Notes: generated by a model from the letters alone, not told the origin. DNA of 8,437 nt from Oscillibacter sp. (GCA_022796315.1 JAAWIL010000081.1:1-8437), one strand, 5' to 3'. Positions 1 to 6,634 are shown, counted from the stretch's first letter. Numbers and translations: made by a program.

Positions 1-90
1 CGGCCTGACGGTGGACTTCATAGACAAAACACGGCACATGGATGTGCCGGCGGCCTCGCCCGCCTTGAAAATCGGATACCGATTTTCAAG
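1..90 (+). repeat. Structured intergenic repeat R1, copy C (left end cut by the window)
   Basis: This is the 3' part of a multi-hairpin repeat that recurs at 3592-3733 on the minus strand. Shared blocks are CGGCCTGACGG (1-11) and CCCGCCTTGA followed by a hairpin ending in TTTTCAAG. Two perfect hairpins are visible: CGGCACAT/ATGTGCCG (32-39/42-49, 2-nt loop) and CTTGAAAATCGG/CCGATTTTCAAG (64-75/79-90, 3-nt loop). The first has a different stem sequence from its counterpart in the other copy, but the hairpin sits in the same place. Bases 1-5 are the right arm of a third hairpin whose left arm lies outside the window. The copy points the same way as the alpha-galactosidase gene but ends about 65 bases before its predicted promoter. 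No coding is seen here. Confidence 0.75.
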
Positions 91-153
91 TGTTTTGACG
101 ATATGACAGTTTCCCGGACGGAACCGGGCGGATCTTTGTACACTTTCACACCC

Positions 154-182
154 TTGCGCAGTTGGGGAAAATCCCGTAGAAT
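154..182 (+). promoter_or_regulatory. Candidate sigma-A promoter of the alpha-galactosidase gene
   Basis: A TTGCGC (154-159) and a TAGAAT (177-182) are separated by exactly 17 bases. The -10 matches 5 of 6 consensus bases and the -35 only 3 of 6, so activation by a regulator is plausible. Transcription would start near 189, giving a leader of about 36 nt. A short inverted repeat, TGGGG (163-167) / CCCCA (185-189), brackets the -10 box and could be an operator. No convincing catabolite-repression (cre) site was seen between 90 and 224. Confidence 0.5.
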
Positions 183-224
183 GACCCCAGTATACAGGAT
201 GATTTTGAATGCGAGGAGACCGGT

Positions 225-2414
225 ATGATTCTCTGTAACGAACCCCAGGGTGTGTTTACCCTGCATACCAAACATACCACCTACCAGATGAAGGCGGACA
301 GGCACCGTGTGCTGCTGCACACCTATTACGGTCCCCGGATCTCCGGAGGGGACCTGTCCTGCCTGGTCCGGTATATGGACCGGGGCTGCTCCCCCAATCC
401 GCCGGAGGCCGGACCGGACCGGACCTATTCCCTGGACACCCTGCCCCAGGAGTACTCCGCCTGCGGCGTGGGGGACTTCCGCCTGCCCTCCCTGGAGTTG
501 GTTCTGCCCAACGGCAGCCACAGCGCCAGCCTGCGTTACGCGGGTTTTGAGCGGCGCCCCGGCAAGTACGCCCTGGAGGGCCTGCCCGCCTTCCGGGGGA
601 CGGAGGAGGACGCGGAGACGCTGGTGCTCTTCCTGGAGGACGCCGCAGCCGGCGTGCGGGTGGAGCTGTTCTACGGCGTCTATGAGGACAGCGACCTCAT
701 CACCCGGGCCGTGCGGGTGGTCAATCAGGGCGCGGAGCCGGTGGGACTGGCCCAGTGCGCCTCCCTCTGCCTGGACTTCCTCCGGTCGGATCTGGATCTC
801 ATCACCTTTGACGGCTGCCACATGATGGAGCGCTGCCCGGACCGGGCCCGCCTGCGCTCCGGCATCCAGGGGGTGGGAAGCGTCCGGGGCACCGCCAGCC
901 ACCAGCACAATCCCTTTGTGGTGCTGTGCGAGTCCCAGGCCAACGAGGATTACGGCCTGTGCTATGGAGCCATGCTGCTCTACAGCGGCAGCTTCCAGGC
1001 GCTGGCGGAGCGCAGCCAGTACGACAACGCCCGGCTGGTCATGGGGATCAACCCCTATCACTTCCACTGGACCCTGGCCCCCGGCGAGAGCTTCACCGCC
1101 CCGGAGGCGGCCCTGGTCTGCTCCCCGGAGGGTCTGGGCCGGATGAGCCGGCAGTTCCACCGGGCCATCCGGCGGCACCTGATTGACGATCCCTGCGCCG
1201 GACAGCGCCGCCCGGTGCTGGTCAACAACTGGGAGGCCACCTATTTCAGCTTTGACGCCGATAAGCTGGTGGAGATCGCCCGGACCGCCGCCCCTCTGGG
1301 GATTGAGCTCTTCGTGATGGACGACGGCTGGTTCGGCAGGCGGGACGACGACAACAGCGGCCTGGGAGACTGGCGGGTGAACACCGAAAAGCTCCCCGGC
1401 GGCCTGGAGGCCCTGGTGCCCCGGCTGAAGGAGCTGGGGATGGCCTTTGGCATCTGGATGGAGCCGGAGATGGTCAGCGAGGACAGCGACCTCTACCGGG
1501 CCCACCCGGACTGGGCGCTGGCAATTCCGGGACGGGACCCCGCCCGGTGCCGCAACCAGCTGGTGCTGGACTTCTCTCGGGCCGATGTCCGGGAGTACGT
1601 CTATGGGCAGATCAGCGCGGTGCTCTCCAGCGCCGAGGTGCGCTATGTGAAGTGGGACATGAACCGCAGCCTCACCGACGTGTACTCCGCCGCCCTGCCG
1701 CCGGAGCGCCAGGGGGAGGTATACCACCGGTATGTGCTGGGGGTCTATGAAATGCTGGCGCGGATGCGCCGGGACTATCCCCAGATCCTGATTGAGGGCT
1801 GTGCCGGCGGCGGGGCCCGGTTTGACGGCGGGATGCTGTACTACACCCCCCAGATCTGGTGCAGCGACAACACCGACGCCGTGGACCGCCTGAAGATCCA
1901 GTACGGCACCTCCTTCTGCTATCCCGTCAGCACCATGGGGGCCCATGTCTCCGTGGCGCCCAACGAGGAAAACGGCCGCGTCACCCCCATGGAGACCCGG
2001 GGCGTGGTGGCCATGGCCGGAACCTTTGGCTACGAGATGGACCTGAGCCGGTGCGGCGAGGAGGAACAGGAGATCATCCGCCGCCAGACCGCCTTTTTTA
2101 AGGAACACTATGAGTTGATCCAGCAGGGCGACTACTACCGTCTCACCAGCCCCTTTGACGGCGGCCCTTACACCGCCTGGGAGCAGGTCTCGCCGGACCG
2201 GAGGGAGGCCCTGGTCTCCCTGGTCACCGGGGGAACGCGCTCCGCCCAGTCCTTCACGGCTCTGCGCCTGAAGGGCCTGGACCCGGAGAGGCAGTACCGG
2301 ATCAACGGCGGGGAGGACCTCTGGCGGGGCGACGTTTTGATGGCCGCGGGCTATCCGCTGCCCATGCTGCGGGGGGACTACCAGTCCTTGCAGCTCTACC
2401 TGCGGGCAGAGTAA
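225..2414 (+). CDS. aga: Alpha-galactosidase, glycoside hydrolase family 36
   Basis: This enzyme hydrolyses terminal alpha-1,6-galactose from melibiose, raffinose and stachyose. It has 729 residues, the usual size of the bacterial tetrameric GH36 group (Geobacillus AgaA-like). The N-terminal beta-sandwich covers about residues 1-320, the (beta/alpha)8 barrel about 325-660, and a C-terminal beta domain the rest. Visible motifs are NNWEATY (334-340), FVMDDGWFGRR (363-373), RCRNQLVLD (441-449), KWDMNR with the expected nucleophile D478, EGCAGGGARFD (524-534), and CSDNTDA with the expected acid/base D548. Numbering and motifs agree closely with AgaA as I remember it. There is no signal peptide, so it acts in the cytoplasm. 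The start is set by GAGGAG at 213-218, 6 nt before the ATG. The TAA stop directly touches a small inverted-repeat element. Confidence in the family is very high; the preferred substrate is inferred. Confidence 0.97.
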   Translation: MILCNEPQGVFTLHTKHTTYQMKADRHRVLLHTYYGPRISGGDLSCLVRYMDRGCSPNPPEAGPDRTYSLDTLPQEYSACGVGDFRLPSLELVLPNGSHSASLRYAGFERRPGKYALEGLPAFRGTEEDAETLVLFLEDAAAGVRVELFYGVYEDSDLITRAVRVVNQGAEPVGLAQCASLCLDFLRSDLDLITFDGCHMMERCPDRARLRSGIQGVGSVRGTASHQHNPFVVLCESQANEDYGLCYGAMLLYSGSFQALAERSQYDNARLVMGINPYHFHWTLAPGESFTAPEAALVCSPEGLGRMSRQFHRAIRRHLIDDPCAGQRRPVLVNNWEATYFSFDADKLVEIARTAAPLGIELFVMDDGWFGRRDDDNSGLGDWRVNTEKLPGGLEALVPRLKELGMAFGIWMEPEMVSEDSDLYRAHPDWALAIPGRDPARCRNQLVLDFSRADVREYVYGQISAVLSSAEVRYVKWDMNRSLTDVYSAALPPERQGEVYHRYVLGVYEMLARMRRDYPQILIEGCAGGGARFDGGMLYYTPQIWCSDNTDAVDRLKIQYGTSFCYPVSTMGAHVSVAPNEENGRVTPMETRGVVAMAGTFGYEMDLSRCGEEEQEIIRRQTAFFKEHYELIQQGDYYRLTSPFDGGPYTAWEQVSPDRREALVSLVTGGTRSAQSFTALRLKGLDPERQYRINGGEDLWRGDVLMAAGYPLPMLRGDYQSLQLYLRAE

Positions 2415-2575
2415 GAACCTGTATTCATAATCGCGGGATGCCGGATGGACGGGGAGTTTTCTCGTCAGACAAGGAGAGTTTCCGCAGCAATCCTGACGGA
2501 TTGCAGGGAACAGCGACGCAGTATGGCGGGAAAAAGACCCCCCAGACGGCGTTCATCGGTTGTGAATACAGGTTT
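2415..2575. mobile_element. MITE-like inverted-repeat element inserted at the galactosidase stop codon
   Basis: Perfect 12-bp terminal inverted repeats, AACCTGTATTCA (2416-2427) and TGAATACAGGTT (2563-2574), bound about 160 bp. Similarity between the two ends continues imperfectly inward for about 20 more bases. The element is flanked by TAA on both sides (2412-2414 and 2576-2578), and the left TAA is the stop codon of the galactosidase gene. TNA duplications of 3 bp are known for part of the IS5 family, which is a possible source of the transposase. Removing the element and one TAA would bring the stop codon next to the terminator hairpin at 2579-2624. The outermost bases (G2415, T2575) do not pair, so the exact boundary is uncertain. 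No transposase gene is in it. The core, with hairpin GCAATCC-TGAC-GGATTGC (2487-2504), resembles the right edge of the window. Confidence 0.6.
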
Positions 2576-2576
2576 T

Positions 2577-2624
2577 AAAAACCCGGATTCCCCTCCCGGC
2601 GGCGGGGAGGGGGAATCCAGGTTT
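2577..2624 (-). terminator. Rho-independent terminator of the AraC-type gene, possibly bidirectional
   Basis: A long GC-rich hairpin lies between the two convergent genes. AAACC (2579-2583) pairs with GGTTT (2620-2624), GGATTCCCC (2585-2593) with GGGGAATCC (2610-2618), and TCCC (2594-2597) with GGGA (2605-2608). There is one mismatch (C2584/A2619), one bulged G (2609) and a GC-rich loop. On the minus strand it is followed by a run of five T (2581-2577), and it begins 14 bases past the stop codon of the regulator gene. On the plus strand only TTT follows, so termination of galactosidase transcripts would be weaker. Confidence 0.75.
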
Positions 2625-2637
2625 CCAAGAGGCGAAG

Positions 2638-3495
2638 CTATTCCCTGGGGATCTGCCGGTTCTGGTTCCGCCATTCCCGGGGAGACACGCCGTAGCGCTT
2701 TTTGAAGGCCCGGGAGAAGTGGAGCTGATTGGGGTAGCCGCACAGGGCGGAGATCTCGCCGATGGAGCGGCTGGTCCCCTTGAGCCAGCCGGCGGCCTTG
2801 GAGAGGCGCAGGCGGATCAAAAACTCCTGGGGCGGGCAGCCGGTGCTCTCCTTGAAGAGCTTGCTGAAATAGCTCCGGTTGAGCTTGCACACGCCGGCGA
2901 TCTCCTCCACGGTGAGCTCCCGCTGGTAGTTGTGCTCCATGAAGGTGATGGCCTCCTGGATGTAGAAATCCTGGAGCTGTCCGCCCTGGAGCGCCTGCCG
3001 GGTGGAGGAGGACTGGATCAGCCCGTCCAGGAACAGGCACAGGTGCCCGATCAGGTGGAGGGTCGAGGCCTCGGAGTGCTCGGTGATGTAGAGTATGGTG
3101 TCCCGCACCGGCTGGGCCAGGGCGGGGCTCAGGGGCCGGTAGATGGGCTGGACGCCGTTCAGGCCCGCACTGGTGAGATACTCCGCCGCCCGCAGGCCGT
3201 CGAACTCCAGCCAGGCGTATTTCCAGGGCTCGTCCCGGTCGGCGCAGTAGGTGGCGACCTGGTCCGGGCAGATCAAAAAGCCCTGGTCCGCCTCCAGACG
3301 GTACTTGTGCGTGACGCCGTCCCGGTCGTTGGCGTCCAGAAAGCCCCGGCCGGAGAGCACGTAGTGGAACAGGTAGTGATTGCGCACGAAGGGGCCGAAG
3401 GAGTGCAGGGGGGCGCACCGCTCCCAGCCGTACTGATAGAGCCGCAGGTCCAGGAAGTTCTCGTTGGGAAACAGGGAGAAGGAGAAGTTGTCCAT
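2638..3495 (-). CDS. AraC-family transcriptional regulator (MsmR/RafR-like) of the sugar locus
   Basis: This is a 285-residue DNA-binding regulator. Residues about 15-100 form the sugar-sensing cupin-like domain, with RNHYLFHYVLSGRGFL (39-54) and QGFLICPDQVATY (71-83) as typical blocks. The C-terminal third is a double helix-turn-helix. The first helix pair is around LTVEEIAGVCKLNRSYFSKLFKE (starting at 195). The second is around SIGEISALCGY (244-254), continuing to HFSRAFKKRYGVSPREWR. Members of this subfamily often activate alpha-galactoside or sucrose genes such as the msm and raf systems, and the neighbours here fit. The start at 3495 is preferred: AAAGG lies 12 nt upstream. An in-frame ATG at 3507 has that AAAGG touching it. 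A longer reading to 3633 runs through the leader hairpins. The gene is convergent with the galactosidase and divergent from the fructokinase operon. The ligand is inferred. Confidence 0.93.
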   Translation of the reverse strand: MDNFSFSLFPNENFLDLRLYQYGWERCAPLHSFGPFVRNHYLFHYVLSGRGFLDANDRDGVTHKYRLEADQGFLICPDQVATYCADRDEPWKYAWLEFDGLRAAEYLTSAGLNGVQPIYRPLSPALAQPVRDTILYITEHSEASTLHLIGHLCLFLDGLIQSSSTRQALQGGQLQDFYIQEAITFMEHNYQRELTVEEIAGVCKLNRSYFSKLFKESTGCPPQEFLIRLRLSKAAGWLKGTSRSIGEISALCGYPNQLHFSRAFKKRYGVSPREWRNQNRQIPRE

Positions 3496-3737
3496 AGGGA
3501 GGCACATCCTTTCCGGGAAGGGCGCAGGCGGAGCCGGCCCACGGAGATGGGCGCGTGGGGTCTGTATGGACGATACGATATAGGCAGACCGCTTGAAAAC
3601 CGGGCACCCGATGCTCAAGGCGGGCAAAGGCACATGCCGTGGGCCTTTGCCTGGGAAATCTGCCGTCAGGCCGTTTCACGGCCCCTGGGCGCATCGGCTC
3701 CCCAGGGATGAAAAGAAGCGAACGCTTCTTTTCCGCT
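3496..3737 (-). ncRNA. Hairpin-rich 5' leader of the AraC-type regulator mRNA
   Basis: From the predicted transcription start near 3737 to the start codon at 3495 there are about 240 nt with no supported gene. The first 145 or so are repeat R1 copy A. After that come two more possible stems read on the minus strand: GGTCTG/CAGACC (3590-3585/3564-3559) and CCCACG/CGTGGG (3559-3554/3543-3538). A leader this long and this folded is unusual for a small regulator gene and could affect its expression. It matches no riboswitch class that I can recognise. It is called as a leader from promoter position and predicted pairing only. Confidence 0.45.
3592..3733 (-). repeat. Structured intergenic repeat R1, copy A (most complete)
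   Basis: Read on the minus strand, five hairpins follow one another. H1 is 3733-3710: an 11-bp stem, GAAAAGAAGCG with its complement, and a TT loop. H2 is CCCTGGG/CCCAGGG (3707-3701/3689-3683). H3 is GGCCGTGAAACGGCC (3683-3669). H4 is GGCAAAGGC/GCCTTTGCC (3651-3643/3631-3623). H5 is 3619-3592, CTTGA...TTCAAG, about 13 pairs including two G.U wobbles and one mismatch. H1-H3 align without gaps to 6641-6705 (52 of 65 identical, last 24 identical). The H3 end through H5 aligns to 1-90. The G.U pairs occur when the minus strand is the RNA, which supports that orientation. Confidence 0.8.
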
Positions 3738-3743
3738 ACGGTG

Positions 3744-3772
3744 ATTATAGCACATGTCGGTTGGAAATCCAA
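3744..3772 (-). promoter_or_regulatory. Sigma-A promoter of the AraC-type regulator, extended -10
   Basis: Read on the minus strand, TTGGAT (3772-3767) is followed after exactly 17 bases by a perfect TATAAT (3749-3744). TGC precedes it, giving an extended -10. Transcription would start near 3737, at the first base or so of repeat R1. This is the best promoter in the window. No equally good promoter was found for the divergent fructokinase operon. The only AT-rich stretch in the spacer is this same -10 region, so overlapping divergent promoters are possible. Confidence 0.8.
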
Positions 3773-3773
3773 C
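3760..3773. promoter_or_regulatory. Palindromic candidate operator GTTGGAAATCCAAC
   Basis: A 14-bp sequence with perfect 6-bp half-sites (GTTGGA/TCCAAC) and a 2-bp centre covers the -35 box of the regulator promoter. It ends 8 bp before the fructokinase ribosome-binding site. A protein bound here could block the regulator promoter and influence the operon. A loosely similar block, GTTGGGGAAAATCC, lies inside the galactosidase promoter spacer (161-174). AraC proteins usually bind direct repeats, so a LacI-type or other repressor is equally possible. The protein that binds is not known. Confidence 0.35.
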
Positions 3774-3793
3774 TGGGAAAAGAGGAGAATGCG

Positions 3794-4765
3794 ATGAATG
3801 ACGTAACCGCTCTGGGCGAGCTGCTGATCGACTTCACCAGCTGTGGTGACAGCGGGCAGGGAAACACGCTCTTTGAGGCAAATCCCGGCGGGGCGCCCTG
3901 CAATGTGCTGGCGATGCTGGCCCGGCTGGGCCGGCGGACCGCCTTTGTGGGCAAGGTGGGCGCGGACCTCTTCGGCCGGATGCTGAAGAGCGCCATTGAG
4001 GAGGCGGGCATCTCCGCCGGGGGCCTGGTCCTGGACCCCGCCGCCCACACGACGCTGGCCTTCGTGCAGAACGCCCCGGACGGCGACCGGGAGTTCAGCT
4101 TCTACCGGGACCCCGGCGCCGACGAGCTGCTGCGGGCGGAGGAGCTGCCGGAGCACGTGCTCCAATCGACCCGGATCTTCCACTTCGGGTCGCTGTCCCT
4201 GACCCGGGAGCCCGCCCGGTCGGCCACCCGGGCCGCCGTGGAACAGGCCCGGCGGGCCGGGGCCGTCATCAGCTTTGATCCCAACCTGCGCCCCTCCCTC
4301 TGGGGAGACCTGGAGGAGGCGAAGGCACAGATGCTCTGGGGCTGCGGCCAGTGCGGCGTGCTGAAGATCGCGGAGGAGGAGCTGACCTTCCTCACGGGCT
4401 GCCGGGACGCCCTGGAGGGCGCGGAGGTCCTGCGCCGCCGCTGTCCCCAGATCCGGCTGCTGCTGATTACCCGGGGGAGAAACGGCAGCACCGCCCTCTG
4501 GGGGGACCTGGCGGTCTCCAGGCCCACCTATCTCCAGGTCCGGGCCGTGGACACCACCGGCGCGGGGGACACCTTCTGCGGCTGCTGCCTCCACTTCCTG
4601 CTGGACCACGGGCTGGAGGACCTGGACGGGGAACGGCTGGGGGAGATGCTCTCCTTTGCCAACGCGGCGGCCAGCCTGGTCACCGCCAAAAAGGGCGCGC
4701 TCCGCAGCATGCCGGACCCGGAGGAGATCCGGCGGCTGGCGGCGGAGGGCGCGAAGGGAGGCTGA
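3794..4765 (+). CDS. scrK: Fructokinase, PfkB/ribokinase family
   Basis: This enzyme phosphorylates free fructose with ATP to fructose 6-phosphate in the cytoplasm. At 323 residues it has normal family length. Sequence signs are the N-terminal ALGELLIDF strand (6-14), the first PfkB signature around GGAPCNVLAMLARLG (32-46), SFDPNLRPSLW (160-170), which is typical of bacterial fructokinases, and the second signature DTTGAGDTFCG (253-263) with catalytic base D259. The start is fixed by AGAGGAG at 3781-3787, 6 nt before the ATG; the reading frame is open upstream to 3593 but crosses the repeat and the divergent promoter. It is first in an operon with amylosucrase, which begins only 6 nt after its stop. 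That pairing, with free fructose as the amylosucrase by-product, strongly favours fructose over ribose or 2-keto-3-deoxygluconate as substrate. Confidence 0.93.
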   Translation: MNDVTALGELLIDFTSCGDSGQGNTLFEANPGGAPCNVLAMLARLGRRTAFVGKVGADLFGRMLKSAIEEAGISAGGLVLDPAAHTTLAFVQNAPDGDREFSFYRDPGADELLRAEELPEHVLQSTRIFHFGSLSLTREPARSATRAAVEQARRAGAVISFDPNLRPSLWGDLEEAKAQMLWGCGQCGVLKIAEEELTFLTGCRDALEGAEVLRRRCPQIRLLLITRGRNGSTALWGDLAVSRPTYLQVRAVDTTGAGDTFCGCCLHFLLDHGLEDLDGERLGEMLSFANAAASLVTAKKGALRSMPDPEEIRRLAAEGAKGG

Positions 4766-4774
4766 GGCCCTGTG
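4754..4774 (+). promoter_or_regulatory. Ribosome-binding site fixing the GTG start of amylosucrase
   Basis: AAGGGAGG (4754-4761) lies inside the last codons of the fructokinase gene and is 10 nt before GTG at 4772. The next in-frame ATG is 19 codons later and would cut into the conserved N-terminal helical domain, so the GTG start is preferred. The short spacing after the fructokinase stop suggests translational coupling. Confidence 0.7.
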
Positions 4775-6601
4775 AATTCGTATGTGCGCCGGCTCTCAGA
4801 GCGGCAGGACGAGCTGGAGTGGCTCTACATGGAGCTGTACGGCGACCGGGCCCGCCTGGAGGAGCTGGAGGCGGCCATGGCGGAGGCCTGGAGCCGGCGG
4901 AGCGTCGCCTTAAAGCGCCTGGACAGCCGGCGGGAGAAGAACCCGGACTGGTTCCGGAGCGGGAAGATGCTGGGGGTCACCATGTACACGGACCTCTTCG
5001 CCGGAACCCTCTCCGGCGTGCTGGAGAAGCTGGACTATCTCCAGGAGCAGGGGGTGACCTACCTCCACCTGATGCCCCTTTTAAAGATGCCCCACCCGGA
5101 CAACGACGGCGGCTACGCCGTGGAGGATTTCAACCTGGTGGACCCCGGTCTTGGCAGCAACGAGGATCTGGAGCGCCTGACCGCCGCCATGCGCCGGCGG
5201 GGCATGAGCCTGTGCCTGGACTTCGTCATCAACCACACGGCGGACACCCACCCCTGGGCCCTGGGGGCCAAGGCGGGGAACCCGGAGGATCAGGACCGCT
5301 ACCTCTGCTATGACACCCCGGACATCCCCCGGGAGATGGAGAAGACGGTTCCGGATGTGTTTCCGGAGACGGCCCCCGGCAGCTTCCTGTACGTGCCGGA
5401 GATGGGGAAGTATGTCTGCTCCTCCTTCCATCCCTACCAGTGGGACCTGAACTACCGGAACCCGGCGGTGTTCAACGACATGGCCGGCAGTATGCTCCGC
5501 CTGGCGAACCTGGGGGTGGAGGTGCTGCGGATGGACGCGGTGCCCTACCTCTGGAAGGAGCTGGGCACCACCTGCCGGAACCTGCCCCAGGTTCACACCA
5601 TCATGCGGATGATCCGCCTGATGACCGAGGTGGTCTGCCCCGGCGTGATTTTGAAGGGGGAGGTGGTCATGGCTCCCCGGGAGCTGGCCCCCTACTTCGG
5701 CACCCCGGAAAAGCCCGAGTGCCACCTGCTCTACAACGCCTCCACCATGGCCGCCCAGTGGAGCGCCCTGGCCAGCGAAGACGTCCGCCAGCTCAAGCGC
5801 CAGCTGGATGATCTCCACGCCCTGCCCGGCCACGGCTGCTTTGTGAACTACCTGCGCTGTCACGACGACATCGGCTGGGGCCTCAACGAGGAATTCGGCA
5901 GGACCATCGGCCAGGACCCGGTGGCCCACAAGCGGTTCCTCTACGAGTTCTACGAGGGCAGCTTCCCCGGCAGCTTTGCCAGGGGGGAGCGGTATAACTA
6001 CAACCCCGCCACCCAGGACGCCCGGACCTGCGGCACCACCGCCAGCCTCTGCGGCATTGAGAAGGGCGGCTTTGAGCAGGACCCGGCCCAGGTGGCCCTG
6101 GGCATCCGGCGGGATCTGATGATGCACGCGGCCATGATGTCCATGGGGGGATTTCCTATGCTCTCCAGCGGCGACGAGATCGGCCAGGTCAACGGCTATG
6201 AGTACCGCCAGGACCCCGCCCGGCGGGAGGACAGCCGCAACCTCCACCGCACGCCCTTCCGCTGGGACAACGCCGCCCTGCGCCGGACCCCCGGCACGGT
6301 CCAGCAGCGAATCTGGGACGGCCTGCGGCAGCTGGAGCGGCTGCGGGCTCAGGAGGCCTGCTTCGGCCCCGGCGCGTCCGTCTCCACCTGGGATACCCAC
6401 AACCGCCACGTGCTGGCCCTGGTCCGGCGGACCGGGGAGGAGACGATGGCGTGCCTGTTCAACTTCTCCGGCCGGCGGCAGAGGGTATCTCTGGACGCCC
6501 TGGAGGGCCGGTTCCTGGATCTGATCTCCGGAGAGGAGCTGTCCTGGGACGGCTGGGAGCTGGAGCCGTATCAGTACTGCCTGTCCCTGCGGCAGGGGTG
6601 A
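4772..6601 (+). CDS. ams: Amylosucrase, glycoside hydrolase family 13 subfamily 4
   Basis: This enzyme cleaves sucrose, adds the glucose to an alpha-1,4-glucan and releases fructose; some relatives mainly hydrolyse. The 609 residues compare with about 636 in the Neisseria enzyme. Residues 1-65 match the amylosucrase-specific N-terminal helical domain (ELYGD, ending KNPDWF). The barrel motifs are GVTYLHLMPL (94-103), DGGYAV (112-117), DFVINH (150-155), VLRMDAV with nucleophile D255, ILKGEVV with acid/base E297, and RCHDDIGW with H364/D365. D112 and R489 (in EDSR) correspond to the Asp-Arg salt bridge that closes the sucrose pocket in amylosucrases. A beta domain follows from about 530. There is no signal peptide, so it is cytoplasmic. 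It is second in the operon with fructokinase. Polymerase versus hydrolase behaviour cannot be read from the sequence. Confidence 0.92.
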   Translation: MNSYVRRLSERQDELEWLYMELYGDRARLEELEAAMAEAWSRRSVALKRLDSRREKNPDWFRSGKMLGVTMYTDLFAGTLSGVLEKLDYLQEQGVTYLHLMPLLKMPHPDNDGGYAVEDFNLVDPGLGSNEDLERLTAAMRRRGMSLCLDFVINHTADTHPWALGAKAGNPEDQDRYLCYDTPDIPREMEKTVPDVFPETAPGSFLYVPEMGKYVCSSFHPYQWDLNYRNPAVFNDMAGSMLRLANLGVEVLRMDAVPYLWKELGTTCRNLPQVHTIMRMIRLMTEVVCPGVILKGEVVMAPRELAPYFGTPEKPECHLLYNASTMAAQWSALASEDVRQLKRQLDDLHALPGHGCFVNYLRCHDDIGWGLNEEFGRTIGQDPVAHKRFLYEFYEGSFPGSFARGERYNYNPATQDARTCGTTASLCGIEKGGFEQDPAQVALGIRRDLMMHAAMMSMGGFPMLSSGDEIGQVNGYEYRQDPARREDSRNLHRTPFRWDNAALRRTPGTVQQRIWDGLRQLERLRAQEACFGPGASVSTWDTHNRHVLALVRRTGEETMACLFNFSGRRQRVSLDALEGRFLDLISGEELSWDGWELEPYQYCLSLRQG

Positions 6602-6613
6602 GGCGCCCCAGAC

Positions 6614-6634
6614 AACGGAATCTCCCCGTTTTTT
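6614..6634 (+). terminator. Weak terminator after amylosucrase
   Basis: AACGG (6614-6618) pairs with CCGTT (6626-6630) around a 7-nt loop, and six T (6629-6634) overlap and follow the stem. It starts 13 nt after the amylosucrase stop. The stem is short, so partial readthrough to the stronger hairpin further on is likely. Confidence 0.45.

Noticed and set aside
95..100. TTGACG as the -35 box of the galactosidase gene
   Set aside because: The position 17 bp downstream reads ACGGAA, in a GC-rich hairpin. The 154-182 pair is better spaced and has a near-consensus -10.
18..2108. Long minus-strand open frame opposite the alpha-galactosidase
   Set aside because: It is a GC-rich shadow of the real gene, rich in Gly/Ala/Pro/His with no domain. 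The same applies to long frames opposite or overlapping the regulator, fructokinase, amylosucrase and rmuC genes (2465-4609, 4351-5313, 5081-6973, 7573-8337).
2445..2705. Small plus-strand reading frame of 86 codons
   Set aside because: It lies mostly within the inverted-repeat element, runs through the terminator hairpin and into the end of the antisense regulator gene, and has no recognisable domain. It is a repeat-borne spurious frame.
3496..3633. Upstream in-frame extension of the AraC-type regulator
   Set aside because: The added 46 residues come from the hairpin-rich leader and match no family feature; the cupin domain begins normally after 3495.
3593..3793. Upstream in-frame extension of the fructokinase (67 more codons)
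   Set aside because: It crosses the structured repeat and the divergent regulator promoter and has no ribosome-binding site. The family N-terminus starts at 3794, which has AGAGGAG at the right distance.
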